Assembly: GCA_016184105.1 (NCBI GenBank)
Contig: JACPDI010000025.1
Span: 1-34,530, forward strand
Direction of reading: 5' to 3'
Length of the DNA stretch: 34,530 nt
Origin: Acidobacteriota bacterium
GTDB lineage: Bacteria > Acidobacteriota > Vicinamibacteria > Vicinamibacterales > 2-12-FULL-66-21
Shown piece by piece: positions 8,932-14,693 of this stretch. The notes under the pieces are model-generated. The model made no database searches. It saw only the letters and a program-made list of their open reading frames with translations, and was not told the DNA's origin. A program made the position numbers and the translations under genes. How positions within the stretch are numbered: position 1 is the stretch's first letter; each line of letters starts with the position of its first letter.

Positions 8932-9309
8932 ATGTCGAAGACCGCAATCGTCATCTATTCCGATCCGAAGTCCGGCAGCGAAGAAGCGCTCGGCCGACTG
9001 TTCAATGGCATGTTCGTGGCCTACGAGCTGCTCGAAAAGAAGCAGGAAGTGGCTCTGATCTTCCAGGGCGCCGGCGTGCGCTGGGCGAGTGAGCTGGTGA
9101 AGCCCGCTCACCCGGCGCATGCGCTCTACAACGCGGTCAAGGACAGCGTGGTGGGTGTCTGTGGTGGCTGCGCCGACGTGTTCGGTGCGACGCAGGACGC
9201 CAGGAACGCCGGTGCGAAGCTGATTCACGAGAAGGCGATTCCGGGCACCTCCGGAATCATCGATCTGTCCAAGTACCTGGACGCAGGCTACCGCGTCCTG
9301 AACTTCTGA
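8932..9309 (+). CDS. DsrE/DsrF-like small protein with a CxxC motif
   Basis: 125 residues; ATG at 8932 preceded by AGGAG at good spacing. The N-terminal beta strand MSKTAIVIYSD, the helix EEALGRLFNGMFVAYELLEK, the strand VALIFQGAGV and a C-x-x-C (C77, C80) in VVGVCGGCADVFGA fit the DsrE/F-like fold, a family of small cytoplasmic sulfur-relay or redox proteins. It is the first gene of a short operon driven by a sigma54 promoter and followed by a PPOX-fold flavoprotein-like gene. The paired cysteines suggest persulfide or thiol chemistry, but the partner and substrate cannot be read from sequence. Confidence 0.8.
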   Translation: MSKTAIVIYSDPKSGSEEALGRLFNGMFVAYELLEKKQEVALIFQGAGVRWASELVKPAHPAHALYNAVKDSVVGVCGGCADVFGATQDARNAGAKLIHEKAIPGTSGIIDLSKYLDAGYRVLNF

Positions 9310-9334
9310 CCAACCACGCAAGCCTGTGACACCG

Positions 9335-9354
9335 CGGGGCCCCGGTGGGCCCCG
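9335..9354 (+). terminator. GC-rich hairpin between the DsrE-like and PPOX genes (weak terminator or processing stem)
   Basis: CGGGGCCC (9335-9342) and GGGCCCCG (9347-9354) form a perfect 8-bp stem with a 4-base loop. Only a short CCCTTTCT follows, so it may attenuate rather than stop transcription into the next gene, which has its own ribosome binding site 15 bases further on. Confidence 0.4.
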
Positions 9355-9379
9355 GCCCTTTCTACCTGGAGGGATCCTT

Positions 9380-10300
9380 GTGACCGAGCCCTATCATCGA
9401 GGCGAGATCGCCGTTCAAGAACTGGCTGGCGAACGAAGTCAGGCGATCCTCAATGGACGCGTGATCTCGAGTGCCATCCCCGCGCCTGCTCGACCCTTCG
9501 TGAGTCAGCAGTCCCACGTGGCGATCGGGTGGCTCGACCCGTCGGGCGATCCCTGGGCGTCCCTGGTAGTGGGTGAGCCCGGGTTTGCGTCCTGCGACGA
9601 AGGTGGGACGGCCGTGACGATTCGAACATCGGGCAGTGCCATGGACCTCGGGACGTTGCACGACGATATTCGCGCGACCGACGCGCTCGGCATGCTCTTC
9701 ATCGACCTGGCCACGAGGCGTCGACTGAGGGTCAATGGCGTCGTCGAGCGCTCAACTGCTCGCGAGCTGCGGATCGCCGTCGAGCAGGCCTTTCCGAATT
9801 GCCCCAAGTACATCCAGAAGCGCGAACGCGTCGAGACGGCCACAGTCGTATCGTCGGCGACGACCTCGAGGGGACTGGGCGTGCCGGCTCACGTGCGAGC
9901 GTGGCTGTCTCGAACGGATACCGCATTCGTCGTGAGCGTTGGGCCAGAGGGGAGCGTCGATTGCTCGCACCGGGGGGGCCGACGTGGCTACATGCGAATG
10001 GACGGCGATGCCGTGCTCGTCCCTGACTACCCGGGGAACTCCATGTTCTGCAGCCTTGGAAACATGACGGTCGAGCCGCGCGCCGGATTGGTCCTCGTGG
10101 ACTTCGACGCGCAGCAGCAGTTGCATCTCTGCGGTGACGCCAGTGTGGAGGTGTCGAGGAGCGATCGAACCGAACTCACTGGAGGATCGGGGCGCTGGTG
10201 GACGTTGAGGCCCCGCAAGTGGGCCGTCTCGCCATTGGCCGGAGCGACCCATTGGCGCCTGGTCGACGAGTCTCCGTTCAACCCGCAGTTCGAGCCATGA
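9380..10300 (+). CDS. Pyridoxamine 5'-phosphate oxidase-fold (PPOX class) flavin/nucleotide-binding family protein
   Basis: 306 residues from a GTG start at 9380 with GGAGGG 8 bases upstream; an earlier in-frame ATG at 9326 lies inside the GC hairpin and lacks a ribosome binding site. The sequence shows two halves, each resembling the split-barrel PPOX fold. The first contains HVAIGWLDPSGDPWASLVVG and the segment CPKYIQKRE, which is characteristic of this uncharacterised PPOX subgroup; the second contains FVVSVGPEGSVDCSHRGG and VLVPDYPGNSMFCSLGN. Such proteins usually bind FMN, F420 or heme. The gene is in the sigma54-controlled unit with the DsrE-like protein; its stop overlaps the ATG of a short truncated frame at 10297, hinting at a once longer operon. 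Exact function unknown. Confidence 0.8.
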   Translation: MTEPYHRGEIAVQELAGERSQAILNGRVISSAIPAPARPFVSQQSHVAIGWLDPSGDPWASLVVGEPGFASCDEGGTAVTIRTSGSAMDLGTLHDDIRATDALGMLFIDLATRRRLRVNGVVERSTARELRIAVEQAFPNCPKYIQKRERVETATVVSSATTSRGLGVPAHVRAWLSRTDTAFVVSVGPEGSVDCSHRGGRRGYMRMDGDAVLVPDYPGNSMFCSLGNMTVEPRAGLVLVDFDAQQQLHLCGDASVEVSRSDRTELTGGSGRWWTLRPRKWAVSPLAGATHWRLVDESPFNPQFEP

Positions 10301-10374
10301 AGCTCGTCGTCATCGCCAAGCGCGCACTCGGGGCCAGCGCACCCTCGAGGCGTCGCCGGAGGGCACGCTGGTGA
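10297..10374 (+). pseudogene. Possible stump of a third gene in the DsrE/PPOX operon
   Basis: An ATG overlapping the PPOX stop (ATGA) opens a 25-codon frame reading MKLVVIAKRALGASAP and then arginine-rich sequence. The hydrophobic start looks like a first beta strand, but the rest does not resemble protein, and remnants of another gene lie on the opposite strand. Suggestive only. Confidence 0.22.
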
Positions 10375-10415
10375 CCCATGAGCGAACGACGCGCATCGCT
10401 GCCCCACACGGGCAT

Positions 10416-10505
10416 CGCCTGTACGATCGAATCGTCCGACCCCATGTAATCGATCGCCTTGACGAATCCGTCGTCCAAGACCCGAAACGGCCGACCGATC
10501 TGCAT
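10416..10505 (-). pseudogene. ThyX (flavin-dependent thymidylate synthase) N-terminal fragment
   Basis: Minus-strand translation from ATG 10505 reads FRVLDDGFVKAIDYMGSDDS then I-V-Q-A. Intact ThyX proteins carry V-L-D-x-G-F-V-x-L-x-D-x-M-G-x-D-x-x-I-V-Q-A-A-R-V-S-Y-G at their N-terminus. Homology breaks immediately after I-V-Q-A, before the active-site regions, and the frame continues as unrelated arginine-rich sequence to about 10278. It is therefore a dead fragment, one of several gene pieces around the hicAB locus. Confidence 0.62.
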
Positions 10506-10506
10506 C

Positions 10507-10524
10507 TGTCTATCTAGCTAGACA
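10507..10524. promoter_or_regulatory. Inverted repeat upstream of hicA (candidate HicB operator)
   Basis: TGTCTA at 10507-10512 and TAGACA at 10519-10524 are exact inverted repeats around TCTAGC; the centre also contains the palindrome CTAGCTAG. The site is 31 bases upstream of the hicA start. HicB antitoxins with C-terminal DNA-binding domains commonly autoregulate, so this is a plausible operator. It also lies at the start of the thyX fragment. Confidence 0.45.
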
Positions 10525-10554
10525 CATCAGCCGGTCGTCGGGTATCCTGATCCC

Positions 10555-10761
10555 GTGACCGCGAAGGACCTTCTGCGCATCCTGAGGTCCTTCGGTTGCG
10601 TCGAGCGCCGGCAACGAGGCTCGCATCTACGCATCGAATGCGGCCAGTGTGTGACGACCGTACCGGTTCATGCGGGTGAAGACATCGGTCCCGGTCTGCT
10701 GCGCCGCATCGAGCGCGACCTGGAGCCGTGCCTCGGAAAGGGATGGTTGAAGAAGCCGTGA
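10555..10761 (+). CDS. hicA: HicA-type mRNA interferase toxin
   Basis: 68 residues from a GTG start at 10555. The dsRBD-like HicA fold is recognisable: LLRILRSFGCVERRQRGSHL supplies the catalytic G-S-H motif with His24, and VPVHAGEDIGPGLLRRIERD the conserved C-terminal part. HicA cleaves mRNA when free of HicB. Its stop overlaps the hicB start (GTGA at 10758-10761), giving the usual coupled toxin-first order. The locus sits among truncated genes, consistent with recent horizontal arrival. Confidence 0.88.
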   Translation: MTAKDLLRILRSFGCVERRQRGSHLRIECGQCVTTVPVHAGEDIGPGLLRRIERDLEPCLGKGWLKKP

Positions 10762-11153
10762 AGTCATATCGGGTGGCCTACGAGCGAGACGAGTCGGTCT
10801 GGTGGGTCGCCACCGTGCGCGGTATCCGCGGCTGCCACACGCAGGGTCGCACTGTCGACGAGGCTCGGCGCCGGATCCGGGAGGCGCTGGAACTGTTTGT
10901 CGACGATGCGCGTCGGGCCGCAATCGTTGACGACGTGAAGCTGCCGCGTGCCGCGACGAGGGCAATTCGCGCCTACGCGGCTCTTCGCAAGAAGGCCGAC
11001 GAAGACGACCGGCGGGCCGCCCGCGCGGCTCGACGCGCCGTCCGAGTATTGCGAGCCGGCAAACTGAAGATGAGCGCACGCGATGCCGCTCGTCTCCTGG
11101 GGCTGTCGCATCAGCGCGTCCACCAGCTCACGCAAGAAGAGAGTGCCCGATAG
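10758..11153 (+). CDS. hicB: HicB-type antitoxin with C-terminal helix-turn-helix
   Basis: 131 residues from GTG 10758, giving M-K-S-Y-R-V at the N-terminus; this start overlaps the hicA stop by four bases and fits the family better than the ATG at 10743. Residues 1-50 form the HicB RNase H-like fold (YERDESVWWVATVRGIRGCH, then a helix). After a long arginine/alanine-rich helical linker, the C-terminus KMSARDAARLLGLSHQRVHQ is a helix-turn-helix with the segment L-G-L-S-x-x-R-V-H-Q-L typical of HicB proteins. It should neutralise HicA and repress the operon. Confidence 0.87.
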   Translation: MKSYRVAYERDESVWWVATVRGIRGCHTQGRTVDEARRRIREALELFVDDARRAAIVDDVKLPRAATRAIRAYAALRKKADEDDRRAARAARRAVRVLRAGKLKMSARDAARLLGLSHQRVHQLTQEESAR

Positions 11154-11432
11154 CCATTGCCCGCGTCCCTGCAGATGGATCGAGAACGCGCCTCGCGCGC
11201 ACGACTGCGAGCGCGTGCCGCCGCGCGAGCGCTTGACGCAACCGCCGCGGCAAGGCGACTGACCCCCCGCCCGAGCGCGATCGAACTGGGGCGACTGTCG
11301 GAGATCCACGGAGACCTCGCCCGGAGGAACTTTCGGTTCCTCGGCATGGACACGTGGGTGGCACCTCGCAGACGAGGTGCGCGACGCCGCCGGTGCCCAC
11401 CGCGATGCGGCGGGATCGCGACGAGCAGATCG
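11154..11432. other. Gene-poor stretch between hicB and the TetR promoter
   Basis: About 280 bases. A plus-strand frame from 11157 is open but strongly arginine/alanine-biased (codon-bias artefact of GC-rich DNA) and continues antisense or out of frame through the TetR gene. I see no convincing gene, terminator or repeat here. Confidence 0.5.
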
Positions 11433-11462
11433 TTGACCGATCGTTCCAAACAATTCTATACT
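11433..11462 (+). promoter_or_regulatory. Sigma70-type promoter of the TetR gene with an operator half-site in the spacer
   Basis: TTGACC (11433-11438) and TATACT (11457-11462) are separated by 18 bases, predicting a start about 14 bases before the TetR ATG. The spacer contains CGTTCCAAACA (11442-11452), which matches half of the large palindrome upstream of the AhpD-like gene (reverse complement TTTGGAACG at 12890-12898). A repressor bound there would block RNA polymerase, so autorepression is likely. Confidence 0.72.
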
Positions 11463-11482
11463 GCCGGATACGGAGCCTCATC

Positions 11483-12064
11483 ATGCCCTGGCAGAAGCAG
11501 TTCGACGTCGACGAGGTCCTCGACAAGGCCATGCACGCTTTCTGGAGCCGTGGATACGAGGCGACGTCGATGCAGGATCTGGTCAGCCGCACCGGTGTCA
11601 ATCGCGCGAGCCTCTATGCGACGTACCGCGACAAGCACGAGCTGTTTCTCGCGGCGTTGCGCATGTATGACGACCGGCTGCGGGACCGGCGGCTCTCGGA
11701 CCTGGAGGCCCGCCACGCCCCGCGCGAGGCGATCCGGCAACTGCTGCTGGCTTTCGCGTTGCCCGTCTCGCAGAAGGGGGGCAACCGGGGCTGTTTCCTG
11801 ACAAACACGGCGCTGGAGCTGGCGGCGCACGATCGGGAGGCGGGAAGAATCGTGGCCCGTGCCCAGAAGGAGATCGAGGCCTTCTTCGCGCGGATGATCA
11901 GGAACGGGAAGGTGACCGGCGAGATTCCCCCGCACGTCAAGCCCGGGGAAACGGCGAGCGGCCTGCTGGCGTCGCTCATCGGTCTGGCCGTCCTGACGCG
12001 CAGTCGGCCCGAGCGGCGGTTGCTCCAGACGATCGTCGATGAGGCGATGCGACGCTTGACCTGA
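11483..12064 (+). CDS. TetR/AcrR-family transcriptional regulator
   Basis: 193 residues from ATG 11483, which fits the promoter and gives the normal TetR length; longer in-frame extensions upstream overlap the promoter. The N-terminal helix-turn-helix is clear: VLDKAMHAFWSRGYEATSMQ, DLVSRTGVNRASLYATYRDK and HELFLAAL. The C-terminal ligand domain has the segment NRGCFLTNTALELA, whose cysteine is common in this TetR subgroup and may be redox-sensitive (inference). It is 10 bases upstream of the deiodinase-like gene, and its promoter and that of the AhpD-like gene share an operator sequence, so it probably controls all three genes. Confidence 0.9.
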   Translation: MPWQKQFDVDEVLDKAMHAFWSRGYEATSMQDLVSRTGVNRASLYATYRDKHELFLAALRMYDDRLRDRRLSDLEARHAPREAIRQLLLAFALPVSQKGGNRGCFLTNTALELAAHDREAGRIVARAQKEIEAFFARMIRNGKVTGEIPPHVKPGETASGLLASLIGLAVLTRSRPERRLLQTIVDEAMRRLT

Positions 12065-12074
12065 GGACAACGGT

Positions 12075-12872
12075 ATGAGGACCAGACCCACAGACATGCC
12101 ACCGCTCAACGCGTTCGACGGCCCGGGGGCCGCCGCCGCGGGGCTCGCCGCCGGCGAACGCTACCGCTTCGACCATCTGACGCTGCCGACGGTGATGAGG
12201 GACATGAGGTTCGCCCGTGCGGACCCGGCCCCCGGTGATCGCGTGCCCGACTTCGATCTGCCGACGGTCGGCGGCGGGCGTTTCCGCTCCAGCGACCTCG
12301 GCGGGAGGCCGGCGCTGCTGATCTTCGGATCCAGCACGTGTCCGGTGACCGACAACGCCGCGCCGGGGCTGCACGAGCTGCACCGCCGCTTTGGGGACCG
12401 CGTGCGCGTCGTGATGGTCAGCGTTCGCGAGGCGCACCCGGGGCAGGCGCTTCCACAACCCAGGACGATGGAGGCGAAGCTGGCGCGGGCGGCGAAGCTG
12501 CGCGACATCTACGGATTCGCGTTCGACGTGGCGGTGGACGACATCGACGGGTCGCTGCACCGCGCCATGAGCCCGAAGCCGAACTCGGCGTACCTGCTCG
12601 GAGCCGATGGGACGATTCTGTTTCGCGCCCAGTGGGCCAACGACACGCCGGCCCTGGCCGCGGCCCTCGAGGCGGTTGCCGCCGGCCGGCCGCTGCGCCC
12701 GTCGGAGAGCGGCGGGATCGTGAAGCCGATCCTCAGGATGCTGCGCAACGTCGCCCCCGTCCTCGACCGGGCCGGCCGCGGCGCCTGGGCGGACATGTGG
12801 CTCGCCGCGGCCCCCCTCGCGATGATCGCCTTCGCGCTCAAGGTGCTCGGCGTCGGTCCGCTCCGGGCGTGA
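12075..12872 (+). CDS. Deiodinase-like thioredoxin-fold protein with a single active-site cysteine
   Basis: 265 residues; ATG 12075 has GAGGA 7 bases upstream. Residues about 50-215 form a thioredoxin/redoxin fold: VPDFDLPTVGGGRFRSSDL, then LLIFGSSTCPVTDNAAPGL with Cys89, then VVMVSVREAHPG, and a later NSAYLLGADGTILFRAQWAN. The F-G-S-x-T-x-P and V-x-E-A-H-P blocks are those of the iodothyronine deiodinase family, where vertebrate enzymes have selenocysteine at the position of Cys89. There is no resolving Cys nearby. The C-terminus has a hydrophobic segment (MWLAAAPLAMIAFALKVLGV) that could be a membrane anchor. Co-transcribed with TetR. Bacterial members have no established substrate; reductive dehalogenation or peroxidase activity are both possible. 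Confidence 0.78.
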   Translation: MRTRPTDMPPLNAFDGPGAAAAGLAAGERYRFDHLTLPTVMRDMRFARADPAPGDRVPDFDLPTVGGGRFRSSDLGGRPALLIFGSSTCPVTDNAAPGLHELHRRFGDRVRVVMVSVREAHPGQALPQPRTMEAKLARAAKLRDIYGFAFDVAVDDIDGSLHRAMSPKPNSAYLLGADGTILFRAQWANDTPALAAALEAVAAGRPLRPSESGGIVKPILRMLRNVAPVLDRAGRGAWADMWLAAAPLAMIAFALKVLGVGPLRA

Positions 12873-12886
12873 CCTTTTTTTTGACC

Positions 12887-12912
12887 TGGTTTGGAACGAC
12901 CGTTCCGAACCA
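12887..12912. promoter_or_regulatory. Large inverted repeat, likely TetR operator upstream of the AhpD-like gene
   Basis: TGGTTTGGAACGA (12887-12899) and CCGTTCCGAACCA (12900-12912) match as inverted repeats at 11 of 13 positions. The core GTTTGGAAC recurs, inverted, in the spacer of the TetR promoter. A TTGACC -35-like element directly abuts the left side (12881-12886), though no good -10 is visible. The site is 41 bases upstream of the AhpD-like ATG, so bound repressor would block its transcription. Confidence 0.75.
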
Positions 12913-12952
12913 GCGTGGATGAACGGACGACAACCCGTTGCAGGAGACACAC

Positions 12953-13528
12953 ATGACGAGCGAATACAAGCTGACGCTGCCGCCACAAACCCTCGACAAC
13001 GCCGACGCGAAGGCCAGGGCCGTTCTGGAGCGGGCCAGGGCCCAGGTGGGCTTCATTCCGAACATGTACGCGGGGATGGCCAACTCCCCTGGGCTGCTCC
13101 AGACGTATCTGGATGGCTACGACCGGTTCCGAAAGGACTCCGGCCTCACGTCCGCCGAGCAGGAGGTGGTGTTCCTGACCATCAGCCGGAGCAACGGCTG
13201 CGACTACTGCATGGCCGCTCACAGCATGATCGCCGACCGGATGTCGAAGGTCCCGCCGCCGGTGACCGCCGCGATTCGGGAGCGGCAGTCGATCCCGGAC
13301 CCGAAACTGGCGGCGCTCAGCCGCTTCACCGACGTCCTGCTCGAGACACGGGGGCTGCCTTCGACAGGCGAAGTCCAGGCGTTTCTCGGAGCCGGATTCG
13401 CCGAGCGCCACGTGCTCGAAATCATCCTGGCCATCGCCGTGAAGACCCTGAGCAACTACTCGAATCACCTGCTTCACACGCCGATCGACGAGGTGTTCGC
13501 CGACTGGGAGTGGAAACAGCCGGCGTGA
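12953..13528 (+). CDS. AhpD-like/carboxymuconolactone decarboxylase-family peroxidase-type protein
   Basis: 191 residues; ATG 12953 preceded by AGGAG at 6 bases. The family signature is present: Glu71 in SAEQEVVFLTISRSNGCDYC, the redox pair C83-x-x-C86 and His90 (CDYCMAAHS). AhpD-type proteins use the Cys pair and His relay to reduce peroxides or to recycle a partner peroxiredoxin, and are all-helical and cytoplasmic. A large inverted repeat lies between it and the preceding deiodinase-like gene, sharing its core with the TetR promoter. The three genes together look like a redox-stress or electrophile-detoxification regulon; the inducer is unknown. Confidence 0.88.
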   Translation: MTSEYKLTLPPQTLDNADAKARAVLERARAQVGFIPNMYAGMANSPGLLQTYLDGYDRFRKDSGLTSAEQEVVFLTISRSNGCDYCMAAHSMIADRMSKVPPPVTAAIRERQSIPDPKLAALSRFTDVLLETRGLPSTGEVQAFLGAGFAERHVLEIILAIAVKTLSNYSNHLLHTPIDEVFADWEWKQPA

Positions 13529-13605
13529 ACGCCGGCCGAGCCGGCCCCGCGCGAGCGAAGGCCGCGCCCGATCGCGACGCAGTGCGTCATAGCGCCGATG
13601 GTGCC

Positions 13606-13634
13606 TTGACGCGGCGCGTCGCGGCGCATACCTT
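13606..13634 (+). promoter_or_regulatory. Candidate promoter of sulfur operon 1
   Basis: TTGACG (13606-13611) is followed after 17 bases by TACCTT (13629-13634), a weak -10. The predicted start, about 13641, coincides with a GTG codon in frame with the cysteine-rich leader ORF, so the leader may be translated from a leaderless or near-leaderless mRNA. Confidence 0.5.
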
Positions 13635-13643
13635 ACAAACGTG

Positions 13644-13721
13644 ATGTCTCCCACCGCCGTCCGGTCGTGCGCGTGTTGTCCTCGCGCCCCTCGTGCCGCG
13701 GTGGAGGCCTTGCTGTATTGA
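13644..13721 (+). CDS. Cysteine-rich leader peptide of sulfur operon 1 (attenuator peptide)
   Basis: A 25-codon ORF, ATG 13644 (alternative in-frame GTG 13641) to TGA 13721, reads MSPTAVRSCACCPRAPRAAV followed by E-A-L-L-Y. Three of four consecutive codons at positions 9-12 are Cys (13668-13679), an extreme enrichment. The ORF ends 42 bases before an intrinsic terminator that precedes the sulfate assimilation genes. This is the layout of an amino-acid attenuator: with scarce Cys-tRNA the ribosome stalls on the Cys run, leaving 13703-13711 free to pair with the terminator 3' arm; with ample cysteine it runs on and masks that segment. No Shine-Dalgarno sequence is visible, in line with leaderless initiation. 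Expression of the peptide is inferred, not shown. Confidence 0.8.
   Translation: MSPTAVRSCACCPRAPRAAVEALLY
13703..13711 (+). promoter_or_regulatory. Antiterminator segment inside leader ORF 1
   Basis: GGAGGCCTT at 13703-13711 is the exact reverse complement of AAGGCCTCC at 13780-13788, the loop edge and 3' arm of the downstream terminator. It lies 24 bases after the last Cys codon of the leader, so a ribosome stalled there would leave it exposed, whereas a ribosome at the leader stop codon would cover it. Confidence 0.68.
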
Positions 13722-13763
13722 CATCATGAACCGGTAACCCCGGACAGCGCGCAAAGCAGACCG

Positions 13764-13799
13764 AAGCCCGGCAGGCCGAAAGGCCTCCCGGGCTTTTTT
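13764..13799 (+). terminator. Intrinsic terminator (attenuator) of sulfur operon 1
   Basis: The stem is AAGCCCGG (13764-13771), C mismatch, AGGCC (13773-13777), loop GAAA, GGCCT (13782-13786), C mismatch, CCGGGCTT (13788-13795), running into TTTTTTG and a further TTTTT. It is the strongest intrinsic terminator in the window, placed only 18 bases before the first structural gene, so it must act as a conditional attenuator for that operon. Confidence 0.9.
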
Positions 13800-13817
13800 G
13801 TTTTTCACAGGACACAG

Positions 13818-14693
13818 ATGCCGGACCACGCCGGAGCGCTGCTCGCCATCACGCTCGTCGCCGCCATCGTCAACGGCGCGCTGGGCTACGGGTTCTCCAC
13901 GATTGCCGTACCGCTGGCGCTGCTCTTCTTCACCAACCGCGTGCTCAATCCCGCGCTGGTGCTCGTCGAGGTGGCGATGAACGCGTGGCTGGTCGTGATG
14001 AATCGGGACGCGCTGCCGGCGGTGCGCAAACGGGTGCTTCCGCTCGTCGCAGGCGCGACGCCGGGCATCCTGGCCGGAACACTGATCGTGGCGCGCCTGA
14101 ACCCGGCGTGGCTGAAGCTCGCGACGTTCGTGACCCTGCTGCCGCTGATCCTCGCGCAGGCCGCCGGCATCCGGCGGCCGTTCCGGTCCGAGCGTGCCGT
14201 CGGGTTCGGCCTCGGCGGGGGAGTCGGCGTGCTCTACGCCGTCACCACTGTCTCGGGGCCGCCCCTCGCGCTGTTGCTGAACAACCAGGGGCTGACGAAG
14301 CACGAGTTTCGCGCCGCGCTCGGCCTCATCCGCCTGGCGCTCTCGGCGACGGCGCTGCTCGCCTATGCGTCCACGGGCCTGTTTACCGCCGGCAGCGCGC
14401 GGCTGCTCCCGGCGATGCTGCCCGCGCTCGCCATCGGCGTGCCGATCGGCGGCTGGATCGTGCGCCGCGTCAACCCGGAGACGTTCAGGCGGATTTGCAT
14501 GAGCTTCGACGCGTGGATCGTGGCGTTCGCGATCTCCATGCTGGCCCGCGCGCTGCGCCTGCTCGATCCCGGCGCCGCCTACGGCATCTTCGCGGCGGTC
14601 GTCGTCATTGACGCGGTGCTGCTGTACCGGTTCTTCTCGGGGGCGCGGAGCGGCTCTCCATCGTTCGCGCGCGTCGCGGCGGCGGAGGAATGA
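13818..14693 (+). CDS. TauE/SafE-family sulfur-compound permease (TSUP)
   Basis: 291 residues, ATG 13818 with AGGA upstream. About eight hydrophobic segments alternate with short basic loops, e.g. [60 protein letters not shown] and [17 protein letters not shown]; the N-terminal N-G-A-L-G-Y-G-F and central G-G-G-V-G-V-L motifs are typical of TauE/SafE. These inner-membrane carriers move sulfite, sulfate or organosulfur anions. Being first in the sulfate assimilation operon and overlapping cysD by four bases (ATGA), it is most likely the sulfate or sulfite transporter serving it; direction of transport cannot be decided. Confidence 0.87.
   Translation: MPDHAGALLAITLVAAIVNGALGYGFSTIAVPLALLFFTNRVLNPALVLVEVAMNAWLVVMNRDALPAVRKRVLPLVAGATPGILAGTLIVARLNPAWLKLATFVTLLPLILAQAAGIRRPFRSERAVGFGLGGGVGVLYAVTTVSGPPLALLLNNQGLTKHEFRAALGLIRLALSATALLAYASTGLFTAGSARLLPAMLPALAIGVPIGGWIVRRVNPETFRRICMSFDAWIVAFAISMLARALRLLDPGAAYGIFAAVVVIDAVLLYRFFSGARSGSPSFARVAAAEE

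Noticed and set aside
12336-12345. Selenocysteine codon in the deiodinase-like protein
   Set aside because: The active-site position is a normal TGC/TGT-type Cys codon (Cys89), and there is no in-frame TGA or SECIS-like need.
12871-12882. Terminator after the deiodinase-like gene (run of eight T)
   Set aside because: No stable hairpin precedes the T-run; it more likely belongs to the -35/operator region of the next gene.
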